DNA of 64,000 nt from Acinetobacter sp. WC-141 (GCF_000313935.1 NZ_AMSS01000088.1:186001-250000), one strand, 5' to 3'. Positions 29,447 to 39,026 are shown, counted from the stretch's first letter. Notes: generated by a model from the letters alone, not told the origin. A program made the numbers and translations.

Positions 29447-29479
29447 ATGAGTGAGTTATTGTTAAATGAGGGTTTATAA
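29447..29479 (+). CDS. Candidate 10-residue leader peptide
   Basis: ATG-started mini-ORF encoding MSELLLNEGL, preceded by a TAAGGA ribosome-binding-like sequence. Its TAA stop abuts the strong Shine-Dalgarno of the next mini-ORF, which suggests translational coupling. Coding is uncertain. Confidence 0.35.
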   Translation: MSELLLNEGL

Positions 29480-29491
29480 AGGAGGAGATAA

Positions 29492-29581
29492 TTGGCTTGG
29501 AAGGTTGTTTTATTCAGCTGTAAAGATTACGTACTAGGTGTATTATGTTTATTTTTAAATAATCTAAATTATTCAATATGA
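29492..29581 (+). CDS. Candidate 29-residue TTG-start peptide coupled to the next gene
   Basis: A near-perfect Shine-Dalgarno (AAAGGAGG at 29478-29485) lies about 6 nt before a TTG codon opening a 29-codon frame. The hydrophobic product would begin MAWKVVLFSCKDYV. Its TGA stop overlaps the ATG of the next gene, which itself lacks a good ribosome binding site. This looks like a leader peptide driving translation of the downstream gene, or the tail of a lost upstream gene. Confidence 0.45.
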   Translation: MAWKVVLFSCKDYVLGVLCLFLNNLNYSI

Positions 29582-30084
29582 AAAAATTAGATGTTCAAAT
29601 AAGTAAGATAACAGAAGTAAAAAATCCTATTTACTATGGAGATGATCTCTTACATTTGTATATTCATACTGAACAAGCAAGCTATATTCAATTTTTTTGC
29701 TTGGATTTGTTTTATTACATAGACAATATTAATGAGTTACTTGCATGTATTCTTAATCAAGAAACAAGGGGAGACTATTCATTTAGAGAATGGATTGTTA
29801 ATACAGAATTTAAAGAAATATCTATCCAAGAATTAGTAATACAAACCAATGGTCTAATAAATCAATTAGATATGATTTTAAAGGAGTCTCCAGAGAGCTT
29901 AGGTGCCAAATTCTTGAAAGAATACTTATGTACTTTAAATTTTGAAAATACTACAAATAGTTATGAAATCTTAGGTTGTTCTAAAATTGTTCCGAATAGT
30001 CCTGATGAAGGTGGCCCCAATTATCAGTTTTTTTGGGAAAATAAGGGAAAATTATATTTTTTACATATTCATTTAGAATCATAA
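29578..30084 (+). CDS. Hypothetical protein, AT-rich accessory gene
   Basis: A 168-residue soluble acidic protein I do not recognise. It has no signal peptide or membrane helix. The composition is rich in Ile, Leu, Asn and Glu, and base composition is more AT-rich than neighbouring core genes, suggesting transfer. Translation probably depends on coupling to the TTG mini-ORF upstream. The size and composition resemble the immunity-protein class of polymorphic toxin systems, but nothing in the sequence proves this. Confidence 0.65.
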   Translation: MKKLDVQISKITEVKNPIYYGDDLLHLYIHTEQASYIQFFCLDLFYYIDNINELLACILNQETRGDYSFREWIVNTEFKEISIQELVIQTNGLINQLDMILKESPESLGAKFLKEYLCTLNFENTTNSYEILGCSKIVPNSPDEGGPNYQFFWENKGKLYFLHIHLES

Positions 30085-30227
30085 ATTCTTCTATTTAATA
30101 CAATGGGCATTATCTGAATTATAAAAAATAAAAAAGTGCTCCGCCCTTCTTTCTAGCTTTCAAAAAAGAGATTCTCATTAGATACAACCTAATTTACTGT
30201 GCAGGTAAAAATTTTACTTGAGCTTAG

Positions 30228-30258
30228 AGTAAGCTCTAATCTTAGAATCATCATAGTA
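30228..30258 (+). promoter_or_regulatory. MerR-type promoter/operator with 19-bp spacer
   Basis: TTGAGC and TAGAAT are separated by 19 bp, longer than the usual 17, and the spacer overlaps a perfect inverted repeat GAGCTTA-GAG-TAAGCTC (30230-30246). This is the architecture MerR-family activators use. It sits 24 bp before the SRPBCC-MerR gene pair, so autoregulation is likely. Confidence 0.75.
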
Positions 30259-30281
30259 TTTAGCAATAAAGGTACTATTTG

Positions 30282-30800
30282 ATGAAATTAATTTTAACTA
30301 TCGTTGTATTTTCTGTGTTCATTTTTTTATTTCGTCATGAAAGAATTGAGACAAAGATTGTTATAAATCAGCCAATAGATCATGTTTGGCAAGCTTTCAC
30401 ATGCACATCATCGTATCCAAAATGGAATACATTATTTGGTATTGATAGATTTCCGACGCATGTAGATCAACAAATCACTGTAGATTTATACAAAGAAAAT
30501 AGAAATGTGCAATTTACAATGCGACCAGTAATAAAAAAACTTGAGAAATATCACTTAGAGTGGGAAGGTAAATTATATATAAATGGATTATTTAATGGTC
30601 GACACCAGTTTATTTTCACTAAAATTAATGCCAATACAACTCAATTAGTTCAAGCAGAAGATTTTAATGGGTTACTTGTACCTATATTAAATTATTTCGT
30701 TATTCAGCCTACACAGTTCAATTTTGATAAAATGAATAGATCCTTCAAAAAATATACTGAAGACCAGACCTTAAACAATGATATCTGTAAAATATCTTAG
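30282..30800 (+). CDS. SRPBCC-fold (START/Bet v1-like) protein with N-terminal anchor
   Basis: A 172-residue protein; ATG at 30282 chosen over the TTG three bases earlier. Residues 1-17 form a hydrophobic anchor or signal; the rest fits the polyketide-cyclase/SRPBCC fold (INQPIDHVWQAFTCTSSYPKWNTLF near the start, then alternating strands). These domains bind hydrophobic ligands. The MerR gene follows 21 bp downstream, so the two probably form a ligand-responsive operon. Ligand unknown. AT-rich. Confidence 0.72.
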   Translation: MKLILTIVVFSVFIFLFRHERIETKIVINQPIDHVWQAFTCTSSYPKWNTLFGIDRFPTHVDQQITVDLYKENRNVQFTMRPVIKKLEKYHLEWEGKLYINGLFNGRHQFIFTKINANTTQLVQAEDFNGLLVPILNYFVIQPTQFNFDKMNRSFKKYTEDQTLNNDICKIS

Positions 30801-30821
30801 TTAAAAAGTAAGGGATAATGA

Positions 30822-31238
30822 ATGAATATTAGTCAATTTTCAAAAAAATATGGGCTATCATTAGATACTTTACGTTTTTATGAAAAATGTGAAGTATTGG
30901 TTCCCGATCGATTAACAAATGGATATAGAAATTATCAGGACATACATGAACAAAAAGTTAAGTTAATTATATGCTTAAAAAGCATTGGATTTACACTAGA
31001 TGAGATTAAACAACTCATTAAACTTGAAACAAAGCCTCCTTCTGAAGAATGCAATATTATCTCCAATCAATTGATTGATAGAAAAATAGAGATGATTAGT
31101 CAGCAAATTAAATTATTAGAATATGGAAAAGATACTCTTCAAGATGTTAAAAAACATATTATAGATAATACTTTTGTTAAAAATCAGGACATCATTCAAA
31201 AGATGATTGAAAACTTGTATAAGCTTTCAAAAAAATAA
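30822..31238 (+). CDS. MerR-family transcriptional regulator
   Basis: A 138-residue MerR protein. The N-terminal winged HTH (ISQFSKKYGLSLDTLRFYEK and GYRNYQ) is intact, followed by a dimerisation coiled coil (about residues 80-115). The C-terminal effector region is short, as in MerR proteins that sense metals, redox or small molecules. Only two cysteines, without a clear metal motif. It probably acts at the 19-bp-spacer promoter upstream of the operon. Confidence 0.85.
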   Translation: MNISQFSKKYGLSLDTLRFYEKCEVLVPDRLTNGYRNYQDIHEQKVKLIICLKSIGFTLDEIKQLIKLETKPPSEECNIISNQLIDRKIEMISQQIKLLEYGKDTLQDVKKHIIDNTFVKNQDIIQKMIENLYKLSKK

Positions 31239-31318
31239 ATATAAAACCGACATCTAGTTTTTTGAATTATCTTTTCCGCATTTTGCGTTATTAACACGTA
31301 GGATGACAGCATTAGTTA

Positions 31319-32101
31319 TTAAGGTTGAAACCAAGGTTTTTTGGGTTTAGTCCCAATGTAGGCAGGGCTAACTTTAATTGGTCCTTGACCTTTTTCGCAT
31401 TGTTGAACACCCCACTCACTCGGGCGAAAACGTGCATTAGCTCCATCAGGCTCAGGTTTACCAAACTCTTTTGCAATATCGTGATCAATTAATGGAATTT
31501 CAAGCAGCACGATGTCTCCACGAGAACAGGCGATGGTAGGACGTTTCGTATCGTAAACCCATTTACCATAGCCATTTTCCCCATTAGGATCAAAACGCAT
31601 GACTGGACCTACATGCTGATCCCATGCCAATTCCATTCGAGGAGGCTCCATCGCAGTTACCCACATTCCTGCAACTTGTACAGGGTGAGGAAAGCGTACA
31701 GCCTGTAATCCCCGTAAACTCAGAGGTAATTGTGGCTCACCGTTGTCAAAAGCATCGTAACGACTAATTAAGCTTCCTTTGGGAATTAACAGTTCTCCAT
31801 ATTGCGCATCTTGAGATAAAACGAAATGACGGCGACTTTCCTTATAATGCTGCTCAAGTGCGAACTCATACTTTACTGATTCAGTTATATAAAATAAATA
31901 ACCTGCCCACAGGTCACATATCAATGCCAACAGCACAATGAACAATGTCTTTCGAGAAAAAAAACTCACAGGATTCTGAGTTTTCTTTTGCCAAAAGAAT
32001 ATTGCTTTCAGCAATAAGCCTAATGTTAGTACAACTCCAACTAATGGAATAATAAATAACAGAAAAATTGCAAAAAAAGAGAATGGCTGTACGGGTATCA
32101 T
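31319..32101 (-). CDS. Conserved hypothetical membrane protein
   Basis: A 260-residue protein I do not recognise. Two transmembrane helices (about residues 10-35 and 48-70) anchor a C-terminal periplasmic domain of about 185 residues, rich in Pro and Arg, with a RGDIVLLEIPL strand and a hydrophilic proline-rich end. No enzymatic motif is visible. Likely monocistronic. Confidence 0.6.
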   Translation of the reverse strand: MIPVQPFSFFAIFLLFIIPLVGVVLTLGLLLKAIFFWQKKTQNPVSFFSRKTLFIVLLALICDLWAGYLFYITESVKYEFALEQHYKESRRHFVLSQDAQYGELLIPKGSLISRYDAFDNGEPQLPLSLRGLQAVRFPHPVQVAGMWVTAMEPPRMELAWDQHVGPVMRFDPNGENGYGKWVYDTKRPTIACSRGDIVLLEIPLIDHDIAKEFGKPEPDGANARFRPSEWGVQQCEKGQGPIKVSPAYIGTKPKKPWFQP

Positions 32102-32333
32102 AATTTTTAAATCTTTAACTTCATATTTTTCAAAGGTGGATCGCCAAGAAAATTGTATATACCTATATTAAAAAAATAGACATTGCTATTTAGGACTTAC
32201 ATTACAAAATAGGGAAAATTATTTCCATTTTTACTTATATTTTTAAAAATATATCTTTTTCTCAATTTAAAATAATAGGCGTTATATGAATTATAAAAAT
32301 AAAACGAAAACTAATAACACTAATTTATATAAA

Positions 32334-32366
32334 AAAGCTAAGCCCCGATTACCGAGGCTTAGCTTT
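32334..32366 (-). terminator. Terminator of metQ
   Basis: AAAGCTAAGCC pairs perfectly with GGCTTAGCTTT, 11 bp, followed by a T run on the minus strand, 28 bp past the metQ stop. Confidence 0.9.
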
Positions 32367-32393
32367 GAAAAATAATTTTAATTAAAAAATTAC

Positions 32394-33272
32394 TTATTTG
32401 ATGTCAGTAAACTCTGAAACAGGTTTGTTCACTTCAACTTTAGTACCACCGAATTTTTCGCTCACAAATTTTTGTACTTTAGGTAAGTGGTAAAGTTCAC
32501 CTAACTTCGTATAGATCGGGTCATTTTTATTTGCTTCAGCAACACCTAATAAGTTCACATAAAGCTTTGTAGACTGGTCAACAGGCTCGCGGAAGATAGA
32601 ATCTTTCAGAACGTTTAAACCGCCTTCAAGTGCCAATGTATTACCCAATACAATTGCATCTACATCGTTTTTAACACGAACTGCTGTCGTCATTTGAATT
32701 GGTTTTAATTTCAAATTTTTAGGGTTTTCAACGATGTCATTTACAGTCCCTTTTACAGGGTCAAAGTCTGGTTTAAGTTTAATGAGTTTAGCAGACTGTA
32801 ATAATGTTAATGCACGAGCTTCGTTGGCAGTATCGTTTGGAATTGCGATGGTAGCGCCTTGTGGGAACTCATCAACAGTTTTCGCTTTATTTGCATAAAG
32901 GCCCATTGGTTCCAAGTACGTTGTCGCAACAGCAGCAACTTTAGCATTATTTGAAGCATTGTAAGCTGCCAAATAGTTAAATGACTGGAAGGCATTTACG
33001 TCTTGTTCGCCACTTGCTACAGAGGTGTTCAACACAACGTAGTCAGTCAGGTTGGTCACTTCGAGTTTAATGCCCGCTTCTTTAGTCTCAGGAAGCGTTG
33101 CAACATATTTCCATACATCAGTATCTGAACCTGTTGAAACAAGTTTAATTGTGCGAACTGACTCAGTTTTGTCTTTAGCTGGTGCTGTATTTTCAGTTTG
33201 TGCAGGTTGCTTGTTACATGCAGACAGCGTGAGTACAGAAGCGCTGAACAGGACACTAAATAATTTTTTCAT
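32394..33272 (-). CDS. metQ: MetQ/NlpA-family lipoprotein (methionine ABC transporter binding protein)
   Basis: A 292-residue lipoprotein with signal peptide and lipobox LSAC (Cys19), followed by a flexible Thr/Ala/Pro/Lys-rich linker. The mature NlpA domain shows the family segments ATIAIPNDTANEARAL and LEGGLN near the ligand site. It binds L-/D-methionine for the MetNI ABC transporter. No metN or metI lies in the window next to it, so it is either an orphan paralogue or works with a permease encoded elsewhere. Confidence 0.88.
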   Translation of the reverse strand: MKKLFSVLFSASVLTLSACNKQPAQTENTAPAKDKTESVRTIKLVSTGSDTDVWKYVATLPETKEAGIKLEVTNLTDYVVLNTSVASGEQDVNAFQSFNYLAAYNASNNAKVAAVATTYLEPMGLYANKAKTVDEFPQGATIAIPNDTANEARALTLLQSAKLIKLKPDFDPVKGTVNDIVENPKNLKLKPIQMTTAVRVKNDVDAIVLGNTLALEGGLNVLKDSIFREPVDQSTKLYVNLLGVAEANKNDPIYTKLGELYHLPKVQKFVSEKFGGTKVEVNKPVSEFTDIK

Positions 33273-33738
33273 AGATACATCCTAAAATAGGAAACGCCTA
33301 CTCTACAAAAGAGTGAGACATTCCCAACCATTTGGTCAAAATGCAAAATTTGGCTGGAAATAATTTCCAGATATATACGGGTTTAGAAGCCTGAATTCAG
33401 CCTTATTTCTTCCTTGATCTTGCTCGCTGAACAATAGAATTATGTTTTGAATCAGTTTCTAAATATTGGCTCATCATATATCAATAAGTGAATATTCTAC
33501 AAATAACTTGCTTGATTTTGATATATAGACACGTTCACAGTAAGACATTGAAAATAAAAAATATATTATATGAATATAGCAATTTTGATTAAAATATATA
33601 CTTATTTGATTTATATGAAATTTTCAGGATTTGTTAGCAATAATTAAGCTAACTATGACTGTAATTTATGTCCTATGCATAAAAAAAGCCCCTGTTTTCA
33701 CAAAGGCTTTTAAATTAGTTAGTTAAACTTAGTTTCAA
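33273..33738. other. Intergenic region between posA and metQ
   Basis: A 466-bp AT-rich region. It carries a perfect palindrome CTGGAAAT-A-ATTTCCAG (33354-33370) and CTGAATTCAG nearby, which may be operators of metQ. No S-box or other riboswitch core was seen. The posA terminator lies at the left end. Confidence 0.45.
33684..33711 (-). terminator. Terminator of posA
   Basis: AAAAGCC pairs with GGCTTTT; on the minus strand a T7 run follows, about 30 bp past the posA stop. Confidence 0.75.
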
Positions 33739-36700
33739 TTATTTATGAACCCAAGGTACAGCTGGCGAACCAATCCATGCAGATTTAGCAGGAATATTTT
33801 CACCTTTCATAACCAAAGTTAATGGTCCTAACACTGCATGATGGCTCACATTGGCGTTATATAAAATAATACTACGTGAGTTTACGACCACATCATTTCC
33901 AACATTGACCTGTCCAATTTTCATAATACGATCTTCAAACAAGTGGGTTTGTGGACCTGAGAAGCTATTAAACTCAGCACGGTCACCAATGCTTACACAG
34001 TCAAACTCAGTGATATCAGCCGTATCCATGTAAACATCTTTACCAATTCGAACACCCAAAATACGCAAGAAAAATGGCAGCATTGGCGTGCCTCTTAAGT
34101 AATTTAAGAAGTTTGGAATCGCAACTGATTCATATAGGCTAGTAATCCCTTCACTTAACCATACAAACATGGTCCACATTGGCGCCGAACGCGGTTGATA
34201 ACGACCAATTAAAGTCCACTTCATCAATGCAACAATAACGAAGCAACCAACGCCATAGAGCAGCCCTGCAATGGTTAATGCTAATAGGCCTTTTGCAATT
34301 CCGTAGTTATTAATAACATCGATTACGTCTAATACAATCATATAACCCACACCAATTGCGAGTGCAGCGGGTAATACAACACGAAGTCCTTCAATGAAAC
34401 CACGCATGAAACGGCGCTTGAAGCTTGGTTTAAACGTTAAATGGTCAGGATATTTTTCAGCAGCTTCACGTGCAGGCAATAACAATGGCGGAGAACCAAA
34501 CCAAGTTTGGCCATCATACATTTCAAGGTTATCTGGTGTTTTTGACTGTACGCCAATTAAAACGTTATCTGGTAAAACAGTTCCATCAGCAATATAAGCA
34601 CTGTTTCCGACAAAGCTACGGTTACCGATTTTGGTCGATTTTAATGTCATCCAACCGCCTTTGATCTCTTCATCACCTAACATCACAGCATCAGCAATAA
34701 AGCTTTCTTCGCCCAAAGTCAGCATTTCAGGAATAACACCATTTGCTGTAGAAATTTCGGTATTTTTACCTACTTTCGCCCCTAACATACGGAACCATGT
34801 AGGTGCATAAATGGTCGCAAACAAGCCATGAAGTGTTTGTAAGCTTGTTTCTAAAATTTGAGATGCAAACCATTTCCGATAGTACGTTCCGCCATGAACA
34901 GCGTATGTTCCGGTTTCAAGGCTCGGTAATACAATTTTGCGTAGACCAGAAGAAATGACGGCCGTAATCATCATCATCATTGCACTAGCAGGAATCGCTA
35001 AAATGAAATAATAAATTGCGATTTGTAGGTGGTTATTCGGGTTGATATTAAATACATTTACATCTAACCAATCGACCAAAAGAAAACTTGGGAAAATTGG
35101 AATAAAGAAGATACAAGCAATAATTAATGCACTAACTCCATAATATCCATATTCAGCAATTTTACGAATAAACGATAATTTAGGACGTTCAGCTAATTTA
35201 ACGTGTTCATCGACATGCCCTATTTTTTTAGCGGGCGTACCATCCCAAATTTCTCCGGCTGGTACAACCGTGTCATATTCAATTGAAGTTAGGGCATTTA
35301 CATGAGCTTGTTTTTCTAACACTGTATTTTCTTCTAATACAGCATATGAACCAACATAGCTCTCTTCTTTAAGGTGGATTGAACCTAGCACCAAATGACC
35401 ATGTTCGACTTTGGCATTTTCTAAATTCACTTGAGAGCCAATGCTCACCCCATCTTCAACAGTGAGTAAAGATGGCATGCGAATATGAACCGAACTAATG
35501 GTGACATCATGTCCGATTTTTGCGCCCAGTGCTTTTAAATAGAGGTTAAGTAAAGTTGAACCTGACAATAGATAAACTGGTGAAATATTGCTAATACGGT
35601 CTGCTAACCACCAACGGAAATATGTCATTCCCCAAAGTGGATAACGTCCTGCACCAATGCCCAACATTAATAATCGTTTCACCGTAATTGAAAGCACAAA
35701 ACTGCTCATAATAACGCTGATATAAACCAATAAAGACAACGCAATTGCATATGGAATGCTGTCTCGGGTTCCACCTGTAAAATAGTGATAGGTAAAGAAT
35801 GGTGCCAACCACTGCAAAATATTAATCGAGATTAAAACTGGAATAGTTGCAAACTGAGCAATCCCACATAACCATTTATAAGTTTGATTACGCGGATTGT
35901 CTTGCCCAATCTGGCTATCAAATAAAGTTGGCTCAGGCTGCTCCAACATTAAAGCAGCAATAGCTCCCACTCTTCGGGCCTGATATAAGCTTTGAATGGT
36001 AAGATGGCTATATTCTTGATGTTCACGCAGGTTAGAAATTAAAACGGCTGCTAATAGCGAATGACCACCTAAATCATCAAAGAAATCTGAATCTAGTTTA
36101 ATCGGCATGTTCGGAAACAGACGAGTTAAAATTTCAAATAATATTTCTTCGGCTGGATTTTGTGGCTGGTCAGATTCACTGCGGTCAATCACACTCGTAA
36201 GCGGTCTTGCTTTTAAAGCCTTACGGTCAATTTTTCCAGATAATAAACGCGGTACTTCTTCAATAATCTCAAAACGATTCGGCACCATATAAGGTGGTAA
36301 ACGTTGACCAAGGTTATGTCTAAGCTGTTTAATTTCTATCGGTTGTTTTGCATCAAGCTCAGCTGCAATAAAGGCAATGAGCTGATCAATTCCATCTTCT
36401 TGACGTAAAATTACCGCTGCTGTGCCAATACCTTCAATATCACAAAGTGCCGCTTCAATTTCACCGAGTTCAACACGGAAACCCCGAATTTTCACCTGAT
36501 CATCCGCACGCCCTAAACAGTGCACTTGACCAAATTCATCAATTTTTGCCAAATCCCCAGTACGGTAAAGCAACTCTTCATCCGCACTCATTGCCCAAGG
36601 GTTTTCAATAAACTTATCAGCCGTTAAATCAGGTCTGCCTAAATAGCCGGGCGCCACACTCGGACCGAAAATACAGAGCTCACCTGTCTCCCCTTGAGCC

Positions 36701-37737
36701 AATAATTCTCTTTCAGCATTAATCACCAGCATGCCGTAGTTGGGCAAAGGTTTACCAATGGTGACGGGTTTGCCACGTTCTAACGACTCAAGGCTTGCAG
36801 TAACCGTAGTCTCAGTGGGGCCATAGGTGTTAAACATTTGATGATGAGGTAATGCCCAACGGTCAACCAGTGAATCCGGGCACATCTCTCCACCTAAGTT
36901 AATAATTCTTAAATTAGGTACATCTTCAGGGAATAAAGCCAGTAATGTTGGAACAGCATGTAAAACAGTAATTTGTTCCTGCTTTAATGTTTGGCATAAC
37001 CGCTCAGGGTCACTGACAAGCGACTTAGGTGCAATCCACAAAGTTGCACCAACCAAATAAGACAGCCAGATTTCTTCAAATGACATATCAAAAGCAACTG
37101 AAAAGCCTTGATAGACTTTATCTTGCTCTTGAATATCTAAAATATTATTTTCACTACGTAGAAAGTGACAAATATTTTTTTGAGTAATTACAATCCCTTT
37201 CGGCTTACCTGTTGAGCCTGACGTATAAATAATATACGCAGGTTGATCGGAGGTCGTTCTAGCTAAAGGAATATTTTCACTAAGTGGCTTTTGAAGTTCA
37301 GTATTTGTCCATTTTGTTTGCGGGACTTCTGCTAAATGTTCATACCACTCATCTGTAGTAATCATGCCTACAGCTTCAGCATCTTCAAGACAAACCGCAA
37401 TACGGTCTGCTGGCGTATCCATATCAAAAGGAAGCCACGCTGCCCCACTCAAACAAATTGCCAGTTGTGCTTTTAAAAGTTCAATGCCTCTTGGTAGCCA
37501 TAACCCAACAATATTCCCTGCTTTTACCCCATTTAAAGTCAGTTGTTGCGCCATGACTAAAGCTTGCTGATATAACTCTCCATAACTCAGCGTTTTATTT
37601 GCTTCAATTAAAGCTGTTTTATCTGAGAGATTTTGAGCAGTTTGAATAAAAATATCGGCGAGTACTTCATCTTGCAAAAATTCGGGGTGAAATTTACCAC
37701 GAATAATATTCTTCGAACTTGTTACGAATTGGTTCAT
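33739..37737 (-). CDS. posA: Pls/PosA-family non-ribosomal poly(amino acid) synthetase
   Basis: A 1332-residue single-module synthetase. Adenylation domain at about residues 30-510 with YTSGSTGKPKG, YGPTE, YRTGD and the A10 Lys502 (GKIDRKAL). Carrier domain with the phosphopantetheine Ser560 in DDLGGHS. Then membrane helices alternating with three left-handed beta-helix/acyltransferase-like tandem domains (about 740-830, 1000-1090 and 1230-1325). This A-T-membrane-tandem layout is that of epsilon-poly-lysine synthetase Pls and of the Acinetobacter delta-poly-ornithine synthetase PosA. The specificity-code residues read D217, M218, E221, H260, I279, L281, T304, V312, T313 and K502; the acidic E221 fits a cationic amino acid. 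There is no condensation or thioesterase domain, as expected. Confidence 0.88.
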   Translation of the reverse strand: MNQFVTSSKNIIRGKFHPEFLQDEVLADIFIQTAQNLSDKTALIEANKTLSYGELYQQALVMAQQLTLNGVKAGNIVGLWLPRGIELLKAQLAICLSGAAWLPFDMDTPADRIAVCLEDAEAVGMITTDEWYEHLAEVPQTKWTNTELQKPLSENIPLARTTSDQPAYIIYTSGSTGKPKGIVITQKNICHFLRSENNILDIQEQDKVYQGFSVAFDMSFEEIWLSYLVGATLWIAPKSLVSDPERLCQTLKQEQITVLHAVPTLLALFPEDVPNLRIINLGGEMCPDSLVDRWALPHHQMFNTYGPTETTVTASLESLERGKPVTIGKPLPNYGMLVINAERELLAQGETGELCIFGPSVAPGYLGRPDLTADKFIENPWAMSADEELLYRTGDLAKIDEFGQVHCLGRADDQVKIRGFRVELGEIEAALCDIEGIGTAAVILRQEDGIDQLIAFIAAELDAKQPIEIKQLRHNLGQRLPPYMVPNRFEIIEEVPRLLSGKIDRKALKARPLTSVIDRSESDQPQNPAEEILFEILTRLFPNMPIKLDSDFFDDLGGHSLLAAVLISNLREHQEYSHLTIQSLYQARRVGAIAALMLEQPEPTLFDSQIGQDNPRNQTYKWLCGIAQFATIPVLISINILQWLAPFFTYHYFTGGTRDSIPYAIALSLLVYISVIMSSFVLSITVKRLLMLGIGAGRYPLWGMTYFRWWLADRISNISPVYLLSGSTLLNLYLKALGAKIGHDVTISSVHIRMPSLLTVEDGVSIGSQVNLENAKVEHGHLVLGSIHLKEESYVGSYAVLEENTVLEKQAHVNALTSIEYDTVVPAGEIWDGTPAKKIGHVDEHVKLAERPKLSFIRKIAEYGYYGVSALIIACIFFIPIFPSFLLVDWLDVNVFNINPNNHLQIAIYYFILAIPASAMMMMITAVISSGLRKIVLPSLETGTYAVHGGTYYRKWFASQILETSLQTLHGLFATIYAPTWFRMLGAKVGKNTEISTANGVIPEMLTLGEESFIADAVMLGDEEIKGGWMTLKSTKIGNRSFVGNSAYIADGTVLPDNVLIGVQSKTPDNLEMYDGQTWFGSPPLLLPAREAAEKYPDHLTFKPSFKRRFMRGFIEGLRVVLPAALAIGVGYMIVLDVIDVINNYGIAKGLLALTIAGLLYGVGCFVIVALMKWTLIGRYQPRSAPMWTMFVWLSEGITSLYESVAIPNFLNYLRGTPMLPFFLRILGVRIGKDVYMDTADITEFDCVSIGDRAEFNSFSGPQTHLFEDRIMKIGQVNVGNDVVVNSRSIILYNANVSHHAVLGPLTLVMKGENIPAKSAWIGSPAVPWVHK

Positions 37738-38016
37738 TTTTTATAACTCACTTTAATTTTTTGATTTAGCTAAAATAAAGTCATGTTTGAGTTTTTCTGA
37801 CCTATTAAAGAAATCAATTGCTATGTAATAAATTAAAGAGTTGAACTTAAATGAAGATTAAAGATTTTATTTTAAGAAAGGAGAATGGCTTATTAAATGA
37901 AAAGAACAATCGATTTTTATTACTTATAAATCAAACTAAGATGACAATAAGGAAAAATATAAGCACATATTTTTATAAAAATTAAATAGCGTTATTCAAA
38001 ATTGATATATAACAAA

Positions 38017-38919
38017 TTACTCATTACACAACGCTACTTCACGAACTAGGGCAAGAAAGGCTTTCAAACCAGCAGATTGGTTGCGTCTTCCTGAATAATA
38101 TAAACAGAGACCAGACATACAAGGCATCCAATCGTCCAAAACAGAAATAAGTTGACCTGACTCAATTTCAGCACGAACATCTTGTTCCATAAAGTATCCT
38201 AAGCCAATATTCTCTAATACTGTAGCTCTTGATAAGCTTGCTTCATCAAGGGTAATCGGTCCTTGCACATCAATTTGAATAATTTCTCCATTTTTTTCAA
38301 ACTTCCAGCTAAATAGTGCACCATCAGGAAGACGTACTCGAATACATTTATGTCTAAAAAGATCTGTTGGTATTTTTGGCTTTCCGTAACGCTCCAAATA
38401 CTCAGGTGAACCAACAACAACATATCTTTGAAGTTTACCAAGAGACACCGCAATCATGTCACTTGGAACAAGATGGGCAACTCGAATACCTAAATCAAAA
38501 CCATCAGCAATAATGTCAACAAGTTTACCCTCGGTCACTAAATCAATATTCATTTCTGGGTAACGTCGAAGAAATTCGATAATCACAGGAGAAATAATCT
38601 CTCTCGCTGCAAATGCAGCCGCATTGATTCTTAATGTACCTGAGGGTGTTTCTCTCTGCGAACGTACAATATCTAAGGCACTATGAATATCCTGAAGAGC
38701 AGGCCCGACTTGCTCTACAAAAAGTCTGCCCGCCTCTGTCAATGAGACACTACGTGTTGTCCGATTAAACAGACGTACACCCAAATTTTCCTCTAATTTA
38801 CTAATTGCATGACTTAAAGCTGTTGTAGACATCCCAAGTTCAATCGCAGCGCCACGAAAAGTTCCTCGCTTGGCGATTGCCATTACTGCTTTTAGATCAT
38901 TTAAATTTGCTCGTTCCAT
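38017..38919 (-). CDS. LysR-family transcriptional regulator
   Basis: A 300-residue LTTR. N-terminal winged HTH ([19 protein letters not shown], then [26 protein letters not shown]) followed by a periplasmic-binding-like effector domain. Divergent from the NTF2-like and SDR genes with a 107-bp shared promoter region containing an inverted repeat, the usual LTTR arrangement. Likely controls those two genes; inducer unknown. Confidence 0.9.
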   Translation of the reverse strand: MERANLNDLKAVMAIAKRGTFRGAAIELGMSTTALSHAISKLEENLGVRLFNRTTRSVSLTEAGRLFVEQVGPALQDIHSALDIVRSQRETPSGTLRINAAAFAAREIISPVIIEFLRRYPEMNIDLVTEGKLVDIIADGFDLGIRVAHLVPSDMIAVSLGKLQRYVVVGSPEYLERYGKPKIPTDLFRHKCIRVRLPDGALFSWKFEKNGEIIQIDVQGPITLDEASLSRATVLENIGLGYFMEQDVRAEIESGQLISVLDDWMPCMSGLCLYYSGRRNQSAGLKAFLALVREVALCNE

Positions 38920-38957
38920 TATCCTGATTTATTCAACTAAACATCCCATTTTATACG

Positions 38958-38973
38958 GATTGTTAGAACAATC
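38958..38973. promoter_or_regulatory. Candidate LysR operator
   Basis: GATTGTT-AG-AACAATC is a perfect 7-bp inverted repeat, centred in the divergent promoter region between the LysR gene and the NTF2-like gene. Fits a LysR box; binding inferred. Confidence 0.55.
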
Positions 38974-39026
38974 GTCAAATTATAAAATTTAAAACATCAA
39001 TTTAGATTATTCAAAAAGAGCGACTC

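Noticed and set aside
33273..33738. SAM riboswitch upstream of metQ
   Set aside because: No S-box core or four-way junction pattern was found; only short palindromes are present.
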